Assembly: GCA_964475415.1 (NCBI GenBank)
Contig: CAYYWZ010000009.1
Span: forward strand, 1 to 64,000
Direction: 5' to 3'
Length of the DNA stretch: 64,000 nt
Source of the DNA: CALCMJ01 sp964475415
Lineage (GTDB): Bacteria; Bacteroidota; Bacteroidia; Chitinophagales; Saprospiraceae
Shown: positions 17,728 through 26,971 of the stretch, one piece after another
Layout of the letters: the number at the start of each line of letters is the position of its first letter
How positions within the stretch are numbered: position 1 is the first letter of the stretch
Notes under the pieces: model-generated
Seen by the model: only the letters and a program-made list of their open reading frames with translations
Databases searched by the model: none
What the model was told of the DNA's origin: nothing
Made by a program: the position numbers and the translations under genes

Positions 17728-18101
17728 ATGAAAACAATGAAAAAGGGAATGAACTGAAACAGAAGATAAGTTTCCAAATTACTTCAAAAGAACAACAAGA
17801 TTCGATAATAAAAGAACATTTAGAAAATGGAGCATGGAAGAAAGGTTTGTACTCTAAAGAATGGCAAGAAGAAATAAATAAAGGCTTAGTAAAAGACTCA
17901 ACAATTACCTATCTGTGGCAACAAAAAGCAATGCCATTATTTAAACAAGCAAAGTATGAACTTGGAATGACCTATTTAGACAAAGCGGTAAAATTCGATA
18001 GAAATAATGAATGGCAAGAATATAGAGGATTTATGAAATGTATTTTTTCTAAAAGGTGTAAAGAACAAGAGGAACAAGTAGTATGTGTTAATAAAACTTA
18101 A
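17728..18101 (+). pseudogene. truncated, frameshifted TPR-type gene fragment
   Basis: A start at ATG 17728 gives only nine codons (MKTMKKGMN then TGA), but a neighbouring frame runs on as NELKQKISFQITSKEQQDS... GAWKKGLYSKEWQEEINKGL... QAKYELGMTYLDKAVKFDRN and ends at 18101. The pattern fits the N-terminal part of Bacteroidota tetratricopeptide proteins (KGLxKDSTIxYLWQQKAMP...). Normal members go on for many more repeats; here similarity fades after KCIFSKR. Only a TTG at 17847, in mid-domain, could start the open frame. I read it as a dead fragment. Confidence 0.6.
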
Positions 18102-18227
18102 ATTATATTCATTAGCTGCAATTCTCTTTTGTTATATACTTGTTAGTGCTAATCAATTATAAATTGACACTTTGAATCTATTAAGTTTTTTTAACCGAAA
18201 AAAACTTATTTTAGATTAAAATTAAAT

Positions 18228-18683
18228 ATGAAACTTATATCCGAAGCTACTATTCAAATTCAAAAACCTGTAGAAGAAGTTTTTGAAGGGATAGTTAACC
18301 CTTCGAAGATGACTCAATATTTTATTTCTAGCAGTAGCGGAAGAATGGAGTCTGGTGTAGAATTACTTTGGAAGTTTCCTGAATTTCCTGACCAATACCC
18401 TGTGACAGATATTAAGTTAGAAACAAATCGTTCTGTATCGTTTGTATGGGATCCAGAAACCATTGTACACATCGAATTAGAAGCTGTTCTTGACAACAGC
18501 ACTATCGTAAAAGTTTCTGAAAATGGAAAAGACTTAAATGAAGAAAACCTAAAGTGGCTTATTGGTAACACAGGAGGTTGGGCTAATTTTTTAGCTTGTA
18601 TGAAGGCTTATCTAGAGTATGGAATACAGTTGCGTAAAGGTGCTTATGAGTTTATGAAAAATGTAACATCAAGTAAAGTATAA
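18228..18683 (+). CDS. SRPBCC (START/AHSA1-like) domain protein
   Basis: 151 aa, a single SRPBCC fold with hydrophobic pocket, as in Aha1-like small proteins. Typical start IQIQKPVEEVFEGIVNPSKM and late block GGWANFLACMKAYLEYG near residue 122 (the long C-terminal helix). No catalytic residues are expected in this group; ligands are unknown. It precedes the DUF2200 gene by 12 bp, so the two are probably co-transcribed. Confidence 0.85.
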   Translation: MKLISEATIQIQKPVEEVFEGIVNPSKMTQYFISSSSGRMESGVELLWKFPEFPDQYPVTDIKLETNRSVSFVWDPETIVHIELEAVLDNSTIVKVSENGKDLNEENLKWLIGNTGGWANFLACMKAYLEYGIQLRKGAYEFMKNVTSSKV

Positions 18684-18695
18684 AAATTTAGTAAG

Positions 18696-19082
18696 ATGAA
18701 AGTAACTACTGAAAAAAATGACCAAGTTGCAAAAATGATATTTGCATCCATCTATCCGCACTACTTAAATAGAATAGTAAAGAACGGTAGAACCAAAGAA
18801 GAACTTAATCAAGTAATAGAATGGTTCACGAGTTATGATGAAAAAACCCTGCAGAAACTTATAGATAAGAAAGTAACCTTTGAAACATTTTTTCAAAAAG
18901 CAAAACTACATCAAAATGCACATCTTATAAAAGGTGTTGTTTGTGGATATCGTATAGAAGAAATAGAAGAAGAATTTCAGTTGTATAAAACTTGTAGACA
19001 ATTAGAAAAACTAATTGATGAGTTAGCAAGAGGTCGTAAAATGGAAAAAATTCTCCGAGTAGATAAGTCAACTGCTAAATGA
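18696..19082 (+). CDS. DUF2200 family protein
   Basis: 128 aa. The order of motifs matches DUF2200: FASIYPHYLNRIVKNGRTKE near residue 17, VIEWFTSYDEKTLQ, VTFETFFQKAKLHQNAHLIK, GVVCGYRIEEIEE and LIDELARGRKMEKILR at the end. The family is small and cytosolic, with no known activity. It probably shares a transcript with the SRPBCC gene directly upstream. Confidence 0.85.
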   Translation: MKVTTEKNDQVAKMIFASIYPHYLNRIVKNGRTKEELNQVIEWFTSYDEKTLQKLIDKKVTFETFFQKAKLHQNAHLIKGVVCGYRIEEIEEEFQLYKTCRQLEKLIDELARGRKMEKILRVDKSTAK

Positions 19083-19178
19083 TCTTATAAACAACAAAGC
19101 ATTAAAGCAGCTAAATAATTGGTGTTGCTATTGTTTCTTGTTAAATTAAGGATAATTCTTCTATAACTATATCAAAAG

Positions 19179-19952
19179 ATGCTTATGAAAAATTTATTTT
19201 CTATTGCTATTATGACATTCGCTAGTTTTATGCTTAGTGCACAATGTGGACCAACAGGTGGTGGAAGTGGTGCAGCTGGTGGATCGTTTGGGAATACTAA
19301 TGCAGGTTCAGGGTACTCCATAAATTCTCCCTTTGGTCAGGAACTTCTAAGTCATAACCTTGGTGTCTCTGGATATGCTGCTAATAGATCTATTTATAAA
19401 GAAGCTCAAGGAAGTCCTTTTTTAAATAATGAATCTGTAAAAGGAACTCTAGTGCTAAATGACGATAAAAGGATCAAAGATATCTTCCTTCAGGTTGATT
19501 TATACACAGAAAACATCATCGCTATTAAGCCAGATGGGGAAGAAATCGTTTTGAATGAAGTACTCTTTAAAGAAATTATCATACCCTTCGAAGGAAAAGA
19601 TATCGTCTATAAAAAAACAAATCCTAAGCAACCGAATAAGTTTTATGAAGTACTTTTTGAAGATGGTGAATTGGTTTTTTTTAAGCAACGTTATGCCACT
19701 CTAAGAGAAGGTTCTGATAATGGAACGGTTAGGAGAGAACCAAGGTTTAGTCAGCGAAATAGATATTATATTAAACACGGAGAAGGACAGGTTGCAAAGG
19801 TAAAGTTGAAGAAGAAAGATATCTTATCCAACTTTGTTGATGCTGAACTATACGCCATGAAAGCATATGCTAAGAAGAAAGGAATCAAGTTTAAAGATGA
19901 AGAAGATTATATTGCCGTATTTGAAGGCGTCTATAATCCAGTAACAAACTAA
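19179..19952 (+). CDS. exported protein of unknown function
   Basis: 257 aa, or 255 if the second Met (19185) is used. Signal peptide MKNLFSIAIMTFASFMLSAQ with cleavage likely before Cys-Gly, then a Gly/Ser/Asn-rich stretch (about residues 24-50), then a beta-rich domain (GTLVLNDDKRIKDIFLQVDL... ELVFFKQRYATLREG) and a Lys-rich C-terminus. I do not recognise a family and there is no T9SS sorting domain. A terminator follows after 5 bp, so this ends its transcript. Confidence 0.75.
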   Translation: MLMKNLFSIAIMTFASFMLSAQCGPTGGGSGAAGGSFGNTNAGSGYSINSPFGQELLSHNLGVSGYAANRSIYKEAQGSPFLNNESVKGTLVLNDDKRIKDIFLQVDLYTENIIAIKPDGEEIVLNEVLFKEIIIPFEGKDIVYKKTNPKQPNKFYEVLFEDGELVFFKQRYATLREGSDNGTVRREPRFSQRNRYYIKHGEGQVAKVKLKKKDILSNFVDAELYAMKAYAKKKGIKFKDEEDYIAVFEGVYNPVTN

Positions 19953-19957
19953 AATTT

Positions 19958-19990
19958 AAAGCTCAGCAAAATATTTGACTGAGCTTTTTT
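19958..19990 (+). terminator. Rho-independent terminator
   Basis: AAGCTCAG and CTGAGCTT arms enclose a 12-nt loop and are followed by a T run. It lies right after the exported-protein gene at 19179-19952. Confidence 0.85.
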
Positions 19991-20079
19991 ATTCATGATT
20001 ATTACTTTATTTATACTCCCCTGTTAGAGAGCTATCAATACAAAAATTAATGCCTACATTTATTAGCTAAGAAAAGAAT

Positions 20080-21906
20080 ATGGCACTATCCTTTTTTAAA
20101 AATATAAACCTGCAAAGCGTAAGCTCTCGTTTTCCTATTCCCATTCTTTGCTCTACTATTATGGCAATACTACTTATCGTATTAGTCGAAGATATTTATA
20201 AAGAAGATACTTTTGCTTTTGAGGTTATCGTACGTAGCGTCCTTACTTTGGCTATAGGTTTTTTAGTTTTTACTATAGTACAATTATGTATAGAACGTTA
20301 TAAACCATCTAGCCTAAATAAAAGCTTACTTTATGTGTTTGCAACTGTGTTACTTCTTGCGTACTCCTATTTCTATAGCCGCAACTTTTCTGATATAGAT
20401 CTGGTAAAATTCTTTGGTTTGTTCGCTGCACTTGCACTTATAATAACTGTTGTTCCCTATACTCGTAAGGGAAACTTTAGTGACTTCTGGCACTTTAACA
20501 AAAACTTGCTGCTTCGTTTTGTTGAAACAGGTTTTTACACCTTATTTATCTTCGGTAGTGTCTCTATAGCTCTGCTAGCCTTAGACAAACTGTTTGGTAT
20601 CAATTTTCGTGGGGTGGAAATATATGTTCATCTTTTTCTGCTACTTACAGGTGTGTTTTTTCCTATATCTTTCTTTTCTAGAATTCCTACTAATTTTTCT
20701 TTTCCAGATAAGCCAGAAGTCTCATCTGCTTTTTTGCTCTTTGCTCAGAAAATTCTTATCCCGATAGTTAATCTTTATGCCACTATATTAATTGCTTACG
20801 CTGCAAAAATATTAATTCTGTGGTCCTGGCCTAAGGGTTGGATCTCTAATATGATTATATGGTTCTCTGTTTTCGGCATCTTTACTTATGTTCTAAACTA
20901 TCTGATCATTAACAATAAAAGCAATGCCTATTTAAGAGGATTTAAAAAATATTTTTTTCCTTTTTTATTACCCTTTGCCATCATGTTATTACTTGCTGTA
21001 GGAAGAAGAATCTCTGATTACGGTATCACAGAAAAAAGATATATTGTTGCCAGTCTTGGCGTCTGGTTGCTGCTTATTTCTATTTATTTTATTATATCAA
21101 AAAAAGACAATATAAAGATCATCCCCACGACCCTTTCGTTCTTGATATTGTTTAACCTCTTAGGTCCTTTTAATATGTTCGAGCTTACTCTCAATTCACA
21201 ATTTGACAGACTGGAAAAATTACTTTCTGAAAACAATATCCTTAGGGGTAATAAAATATATAAAGCGAAAGGTCTTATCAGAGAACGACAACAACGTATC
21301 TATGATATGATAAATACCGTAGACTCCCGTGGTGGATTATATAAAATCAATAGGTGGGAAAATGGTGATGCGGATATTAAAAGTCTAATAGATTCTATTC
21401 AAGAAGTAAAAATACGTGCACCAGAATTTGTGTTTAATCGATATTACAAGCTAAGAAACCAGCCCAATTCACTGTTACTCGCTAAAGAACTAGAACTTAC
21501 TAAGATTAGTAAATACAATACCTTCCGGAATAGCAACCAATTCTATTTTTATGGAACAGATCATTATAATATTTCTGTTTCTGATTTTGATGAAATGATT
21601 CATATTAATTATAATGGAAGTAATACAAAACTAGACACTGTTTATGCATTTAATTTAATACCAGAAAGTGATAGCCTTCAATTAATGTTAGGAGAAGTAA
21701 TTCTTGATAAAATTGCCATTAAACCTTTTATCGATGGTCTACAAAATACTAGTCCTGGAGAAAAATTAATATGGGATTATAAAAACGAGTACTATCGATA
21801 TCAATTTCATTTTAATAATATATCAGGAGAAGAAAACAATGGTAACATTTCTCTTCATGATGTCAATGGATTTGCACTACTTAAAAAGAGGGGGAAGAAT
21901 GAATGA
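20080..21906 (+). CDS. DUF4153 membrane protein
   Basis: 608 aa. About 11 membrane segments fill the first 360 residues, followed by a soluble C-terminal region of about 240 residues. The order of helices and the break between membrane and soluble part, with LLGPFNMFELTLNSQFDRLE near residue 361, fit DUF4153, a Bacteroidota-rich family of unknown role. Length is normal. It converges with the isocitrate dehydrogenase gene, with only 49 bp between, and no clear terminator is seen there. Confidence 0.82.
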   Translation: MALSFFKNINLQSVSSRFPIPILCSTIMAILLIVLVEDIYKEDTFAFEVIVRSVLTLAIGFLVFTIVQLCIERYKPSSLNKSLLYVFATVLLLAYSYFYSRNFSDIDLVKFFGLFAALALIITVVPYTRKGNFSDFWHFNKNLLLRFVETGFYTLFIFGSVSIALLALDKLFGINFRGVEIYVHLFLLLTGVFFPISFFSRIPTNFSFPDKPEVSSAFLLFAQKILIPIVNLYATILIAYAAKILILWSWPKGWISNMIIWFSVFGIFTYVLNYLIINNKSNAYLRGFKKYFFPFLLPFAIMLLLAVGRRISDYGITEKRYIVASLGVWLLLISIYFIISKKDNIKIIPTTLSFLILFNLLGPFNMFELTLNSQFDRLEKLLSENNILRGNKIYKAKGLIRERQQRIYDMINTVDSRGGLYKINRWENGDADIKSLIDSIQEVKIRAPEFVFNRYYKLRNQPNSLLLAKELELTKISKYNTFRNSNQFYFYGTDHYNISVSDFDEMIHINYNGSNTKLDTVYAFNLIPESDSLQLMLGEVILDKIAIKPFIDGLQNTSPGEKLIWDYKNEYYRYQFHFNNISGEENNGNISLHDVNGFALLKKRGKNE

Positions 21907-21955
21907 TAATTATTGATTCTTCCCCCTCTGGTTCCATGACCTTTATGGATATATT

Positions 21956-23470
21956 TTATTCTCCTTGTCCAAGAGAAAAACCTCTCTTACCTGCAAACTC
22001 ATATAAGTTTTCCGTTTTAATAACATCAAAGCCAGATAAATTTAATTTGCTCATAAGCTCAAGTATGTTCTCAAAGTTTATCTCCTTATAATCTGGTGGA
22101 GAAATCCCTAAATCTACTTGCTCGTCAACAAATCTACATCTCCAGTGATCTGTACAATAGGTATGTGCAGATCCCTTTGGATAAACCTTTACTCCCCTAT
22201 TTGTAATCATCTTAAGTTTCATCCCACCTGTAACTGTGTTTGATAGTTTATCTCCTATCTCTAAAGGATTGTCTCCCTTCCAGTCTAGAAATACATCTAC
22301 ACCTACTAATACTTTCTTTGATATTTTTCTTTTATAAAAAGGGATATTAATATTTCCACTGCCTGCAGATAACTTACTAGCTTGTAGAGATTTAGGGCTC
22401 TTTCCTAAGTTTTCAATAATTGCATCAGCAAACTCAGAACAAGAAACCTTCTTTTTACTCCAACCCTCTTGGAATATATCTGCTGTGTGTATACCTTCTT
22501 CTATGGCTGTTAACCAGGCATTCTTAACCTTATCCGCTGTTTCCGTTTGTCCTAGATGTGCGAGCATCATAACAGCAGCATTTATTAATCCAGAAGGATT
22601 AGCAATATTCATGCCTGCTATATCTGGAGCCGATCCATGTATAGCCTCGAACATAGCCACCTCTCTTCCTATATTAGCGCTTCCCGCAAGACCCACTGAA
22701 CCTGCAATTTCTGCTACAATATCTGAGATAATATCACCATACAGATTAGACGTAACAATAACATCATACAGCTCAGGACGTGAAGCTAATCTTGCTGCTC
22801 CTATATCGATGATCTGGCTCTCACTTTTTATCTCTGGATATTCTAAAGCAATCTCTTTGAACACCTGATGAAATAAACCGTCTGTCAATTTCATGATATT
22901 ATCTTTTATCATGCAGGTAACTTTTTTCCTACCATATGCTCTTGCATACTCAAATGCATAACGTATTATCTTCTCACTTCCCGGCCGAGTTATTAGTTTC
23001 AGGCACTGTACTACATCTTGTGTTTGCTGATGCTCTATCCCTGCATAAAGATCCTCTTCATTCTCTCTTACAATAACCACATCCATTTTAGGATGACCCG
23101 TTTGTACAAATGGATCCATAGCGCTTACTGGTCTGATATTAGCAAACAAACCCAAAGATTTTCTTAGCGTAACATTTAGACTTTTGTAACCTCCTCCCTG
23201 AGGTGTAGTAATTGGTGCTTTTAATATGATTTTATTCTTATGTATAGTATTCCATGCCGCTTTATCTATACCTGCAGAATGACCACTTAAGTAAAGTTTC
23301 TCACCTAGGTTTATAAACTCCGGCTCTATTGCAGCACCTGCCTTTTCTAAGATTTTTAACGTAGCTGTCATAATCTCTGATCCTATTCCGTCACCCATTG
23401 CAACTGCTACCTTTACTTTCTTAATCGTTTCAGAATTATTAACTTTTTCTATACTTATGCTATTATTCAT
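21956..23470 (-). CDS. icd: NADP-dependent isocitrate dehydrogenase (Thermus/Rickettsia type)
   Basis: 504 aa from ATG 23470; the open frame runs 17 codons further up but begins with junk. It converts isocitrate to 2-oxoglutarate and CO2 in the TCA cycle. Beta-decarboxylating dehydrogenase motifs: AVAMGDGIGSEIM near the start, the substrate loop KSLNVTLRKSLGLFANIRPV near residue 118, the catalytic Tyr in RYAFEYARAYGRKKVTCM, the metal Asp residues in NLYGDIISDIVAEIAGSVGL, and the cofactor loop EAIHGSAPDIAG. A C-terminal extension of about 140 residues, beyond the 340-360 of IMDH-type enzymes, is the mark of the Thermus thermophilus-like group. The cofactor is inferred from the group. Confidence 0.9.
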   Translation of the reverse strand: MNNSISIEKVNNSETIKKVKVAVAMGDGIGSEIMTATLKILEKAGAAIEPEFINLGEKLYLSGHSAGIDKAAWNTIHKNKIILKAPITTPQGGGYKSLNVTLRKSLGLFANIRPVSAMDPFVQTGHPKMDVVIVRENEEDLYAGIEHQQTQDVVQCLKLITRPGSEKIIRYAFEYARAYGRKKVTCMIKDNIMKLTDGLFHQVFKEIALEYPEIKSESQIIDIGAARLASRPELYDVIVTSNLYGDIISDIVAEIAGSVGLAGSANIGREVAMFEAIHGSAPDIAGMNIANPSGLINAAVMMLAHLGQTETADKVKNAWLTAIEEGIHTADIFQEGWSKKKVSCSEFADAIIENLGKSPKSLQASKLSAGSGNINIPFYKRKISKKVLVGVDVFLDWKGDNPLEIGDKLSNTVTGGMKLKMITNRGVKVYPKGSAHTYCTDHWRCRFVDEQVDLGISPPDYKEINFENILELMSKLNLSGFDVIKTENLYEFAGKRGFSLGQGE

Positions 23471-23522
23471 ATTTATATTTTTGTTTCTTAACAATAACCC
23501 AAAGATGCATAAAAAATACATA

Positions 23523-23553
23523 ATGTTTTATATATATTTATTATGTAAAACAT
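23523..23553. promoter_or_regulatory. inverted repeat upstream of icd
   Basis: ATGTTTTA (23523-23530) and TAAAACAT (23546-23553) form a perfect 8-bp inverted repeat with a 15-nt AT-only spacer, 53 bp upstream of the icd start. It may be an operator or simply AT-rich symmetry. No regulator is encoded nearby. Confidence 0.3.
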
Positions 23554-23754
23554 AAACTATTATTAATGTATTGTCAAAATATCTTCGCCGCTTTCTTATT
23601 ATTTTGAGTTATTTTTTTCAGCGTTGACAACTAGATACATATTCAGGCAATAGGTATAATAATCTTTAACCTCCTTTACACGCATAAATGAACAAAATAT
23701 AGTTGTTTATTATTAAGCAATTCTATCTTTACGCATTTTACTGACAGCTAATTT

Positions 23755-24357
23755 ATGTCTTGGATATATGCTTTAGATCTTATTGGAACCTTAGTTTTTG
23801 CTATTAGTGGTGTACTTACTGCTATAGACAAAAAGTTTGATCTTGTTGGTTCACTAATAATAGGATTTGTTACAGCTATTGGTGGAGGGAGCTTGCGAGA
23901 TATAATGATAGGTAATACGCCCGTTTCTTGGCTTCGGGACACTAATTACATTTTTATAATACTATTAGGTTTTGCACTTTCTTGTTTGTTTAGAAAGCAT
24001 ATCATCCGTTTTCGCAAGGGCATGTTTTTATTTGACGCTGTAGGTATTGCTCTTTTTACAACCTTGGGTATCAAAACCTGTCTTGCTCTGTCCCTATCTG
24101 TTCCTGTTTGTCTTATTATGGGTGTTGTATCTGCTGTTTTCGGTGGAATTATTCGTGATGTCCTCACAGGTGAGATACCTCTAATTTTCAGAAAAGAAAT
24201 CTATGCTACTGCCTGCTTTATAGGTGGAATGGTATATCTCAGTTTGTGGTATTTTGATATAAAAGATGATATCGCAATTTTGGTTTCTATCCTTGTTGTT
24301 TTTATTATTCGCTATTTCTCAGTAAAGCGAGGATGGGCTTTAAATTTAAATGTTTAA
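23755..24357 (+). CDS. TRIC-type cation channel / UPF0126 membrane protein
   Basis: 200 aa, seven membrane segments in two repeats of three plus one. The repeats share the Gly-rich motif: TAIGGGSLRDIMIG near residue 41 and SAVFGGIIRDVLTGEIPL near 124, exactly as in bacterial TRIC homologues (YadS/UPF0126). Homologues form trimeric potassium-conducting channels; physiological role in bacteria is uncertain. The start at ATG 23755 gives the usual MSWIYALDLIGTLVFAISG. It lies alone between icd (divergent) and the thr operon. Confidence 0.9.
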   Translation: MSWIYALDLIGTLVFAISGVLTAIDKKFDLVGSLIIGFVTAIGGGSLRDIMIGNTPVSWLRDTNYIFIILLGFALSCLFRKHIIRFRKGMFLFDAVGIALFTTLGIKTCLALSLSVPVCLIMGVVSAVFGGIIRDVLTGEIPLIFRKEIYATACFIGGMVYLSLWYFDIKDDIAILVSILVVFIIRYFSVKRGWALNLNV

Positions 24358-24496
24358 ATAAAACTTGGCAAAACATAATTTTTAGGTCCGATTTTTGTCA
24401 AAATGTAGTTAGCTCCTAGGATATAAGACCAAAAGACTTTTCCTTTGTATGTCCATATAAGTTAGAAAAATACTTTCATTTTGTAATTTTTGATTG

Positions 24497-26968
24497 ATGA
24501 GTGTAAATGTTTTAAAGTTTGGTGGGTCATCTGTGAAGAACAGTGAGAATATTATAAAAGTATATGATATCCTACAGTCCCAGTTTGAGGACAAAGGAAA
24601 ATATACACTTGTGGTCTCAGCCTTCGGTGGCGTAACGGATCAACTCATTGAAATGAGTAGTCTCGCCTCAAGAGGAAAAATAGGCTATAAGAAAATCCTT
24701 ACAGCTTTTATCGAAAGACATCGTAAAACAGCAAAAGAGTTATTAAACAAAAAAAACTACAGCAGTGTAGAAAGACATCTAGAAGAAAACCATAGCACAC
24801 TTTCTAATTTGCTGAACGGAATCTATCTAGTTCGAGAAGCCTCAAAAAGAACAATGGACTATGTTCTTAGTTTTGGTGAGCGGAATTCTGCTTTTATTAT
24901 TTCTAAAGCTCTTAATCAACGTGGTATAAACTCGGAATACTTAGATGCAAGAAAATTAATTGTAACAGATAAAAATTTTGGTTCTGCTAATGTAAATTTT
25001 AAACAGAGCAATAAAAATATAGTACAGCATTATAACGCCAATAAAAATATTGTGTTTGTTGTCACAGGGTTTATATCGGCAGACAAAGGTGGTCTTACTA
25101 CCACACTCGGGCGAGGTGGGTCAGATTATACAGCAGCTATTCTTGCTGGTGCCTTATCTTCTAAGCGACTAGAAATCTGGACAGATGTTGATGGTGTACT
25201 TACCTGCGATCCAAGAAGAGTTAAGAAAGCTTTTACCATAGAATCCCTTAGCTATAACGAGGCTATGGAACTTTCGCATTTTGGTGCCAAGGTAATATAT
25301 CCACCTACGATACAGCCTGCTTTAAGCAAAAAAATACCCATTTACATAAGAAACACTTTTAATCCCTCCTTTAAAGGAACAACAATAGATAAATCTACTA
25401 AGGCATCAAAGAAAAAAGAATTAACAGGTATTTCTTCCTTATCTAATATTGCTTTGTTGACTGTCCAAGGAACAGGTATGGTCGGTATTCCTGGTGTTGC
25501 CGCCCGATTGTTTAGTAGCCTAGCGGCTCAAAGGATAAATATCATTCTTATTACCCAGGGTTCATCGGAGTCTTCTATAAGTTTTGCTATAAAGTCGTCA
25601 GATCAGAAATTAGCAAAACAGTGTATAGAAGAAACGTTCCGTCAGGAAATAAAAGAAAAATTTATCCAGCCTGTAGCAGTAGAAGACAAACTTTCGATAG
25701 TAGCTATAGTAAGTGAGCAAATGAAAAAATTGCCTGGTGTTGCAGGAAAACTTTTCTCTAGCCTTGGAAAGGAGGGTGTAAATGTAATCGCTATTGCTCA
25801 GGGGTCATCTGAACTAAATATTTCTTTTGTTATAAAAACCGAAGAAGAAGAGAAAGCACTTAATCTTATTCATGATGCTTTTTTCCTTTCTTCAACTAAA
25901 AATGTACACTTATTTGTCATTGGTGTCGGTCTTATTGGAGGCACATTGCTTAATCAGATACAAAGACAAGCTAAAAAACTCCAAGCTTCTCATGGCATCG
26001 AAATTAAACTTGTCGCACTTGCGAATTCTAAGAAAATGCTTTTTGAAAAAAGTGGCTTAAACTTAAAAACTTGGAAAAATAAATTAATAAAAAGCAAGGT
26101 AATATCAGATACTAGTCAGTTTGTACATAATATGATTGCAATGAATCTGCCTAATTCTATATTTATAGATAATACAGCAAATGCAAATATCCCGAAACTA
26201 TATGAAAAAATTCTTTCGGAAAATATTTCTATCGTTACGCCTAACAAAGTAGCCACTTCCTCTTCTATAAAAAACTACACTAAACTAAAATCTATAGCTA
26301 AGAAGAAAAATGTACATTTCTTATATGAGACTAATGTTGGTGCAGGCCTACCTGTTATATCTACCATCAAAAATATGATGGCTAGTGGAGATAAACTGAT
26401 TAGTCTAGAAGCGGTACTCTCAGGTTCTATATCCTATATTTTTAATAATTTCTCTTCGGAGAAAAAATTTAGTGCTATCGTAAAAGAAGCTCAGCAACTA
26501 GGGCTTACAGAGCCCGATCCTAGAGACGATCTTAACGGTACAGATGTCAAAAGAAAAATAACGATCCTTTCTAGAGAGGCTGGGTACAACATAGATATGA
26601 AAGATGTAAAACTTAGTCCTTTACTTAATAAAGCTTGCATGTCTGCAAAATCTGTGGAAGATTTTTTTATAGAGCTAGAAAAGGCTGATGAAAGCTTCAC
26701 TAACCTTGTGAATAAAGCAGAATCGAAGGAAAAGGTATTAAGATTTATTGCGTCTTTCAAAAAAGGAAAATGTAGTGTTGCACTAGAAAGTGTCGACAAT
26801 AAAAGTCCTTTCTTCGCTCTAGAAGGGAGTGACAATATGATCGTGCTCACGACAGAGCGATACAGAACACGGCCACTTATTGTAAGAGGTCCTGGTGCTG
26901 GAGCAGATGTTACAGCGGCAGGTGTGTTTGCTGAAATTATTCAAATTGCATCACATACAAATATATAA
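24497..26968 (+). CDS. thrA: bifunctional aspartokinase / homoserine dehydrogenase
   Basis: 823 aa from ATG 24497 (an adjoining TTG gives one more residue). First and third steps of threonine/methionine synthesis from aspartate. Kinase domain first: VLKFGGSSV at the start, GRGGSDYTAAILAGAL near residue 205, EIWTDVDGVLTCDPR. Two ACT domains follow (about 310-455; LLTVQGTGMVGIPGVAARLF and IVAIVSEQMKKLPGVAGKLF), which bind threonine in E. coli ThrA. Then homoserine dehydrogenase: the Rossmann start HLFVIGVGLIGGTLLNQI near 472, and EPDPRDDLNGTDVKRKITIL. Normal length. First gene of thrABC with 3-bp gaps; no leader peptide or attenuator is evident upstream. Confidence 0.95.
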   Translation: MSVNVLKFGGSSVKNSENIIKVYDILQSQFEDKGKYTLVVSAFGGVTDQLIEMSSLASRGKIGYKKILTAFIERHRKTAKELLNKKNYSSVERHLEENHSTLSNLLNGIYLVREASKRTMDYVLSFGERNSAFIISKALNQRGINSEYLDARKLIVTDKNFGSANVNFKQSNKNIVQHYNANKNIVFVVTGFISADKGGLTTTLGRGGSDYTAAILAGALSSKRLEIWTDVDGVLTCDPRRVKKAFTIESLSYNEAMELSHFGAKVIYPPTIQPALSKKIPIYIRNTFNPSFKGTTIDKSTKASKKKELTGISSLSNIALLTVQGTGMVGIPGVAARLFSSLAAQRINIILITQGSSESSISFAIKSSDQKLAKQCIEETFRQEIKEKFIQPVAVEDKLSIVAIVSEQMKKLPGVAGKLFSSLGKEGVNVIAIAQGSSELNISFVIKTEEEEKALNLIHDAFFLSSTKNVHLFVIGVGLIGGTLLNQIQRQAKKLQASHGIEIKLVALANSKKMLFEKSGLNLKTWKNKLIKSKVISDTSQFVHNMIAMNLPNSIFIDNTANANIPKLYEKILSENISIVTPNKVATSSSIKNYTKLKSIAKKKNVHFLYETNVGAGLPVISTIKNMMASGDKLISLEAVLSGSISYIFNNFSSEKKFSAIVKEAQQLGLTEPDPRDDLNGTDVKRKITILSREAGYNIDMKDVKLSPLLNKACMSAKSVEDFFIELEKADESFTNLVNKAESKEKVLRFIASFKKGKCSVALESVDNKSPFFALEGSDNMIVLTTERYRTRPLIVRGPGAGADVTAAGVFAEIIQIASHTNI

Positions 26969-26971
26969 ACC

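Noticed and set aside
24358..24496. Threonine attenuator or riboswitch before thrA
   Set aside because: No leader peptide rich in Thr/Ile codons and no terminator/antiterminator pair was seen.
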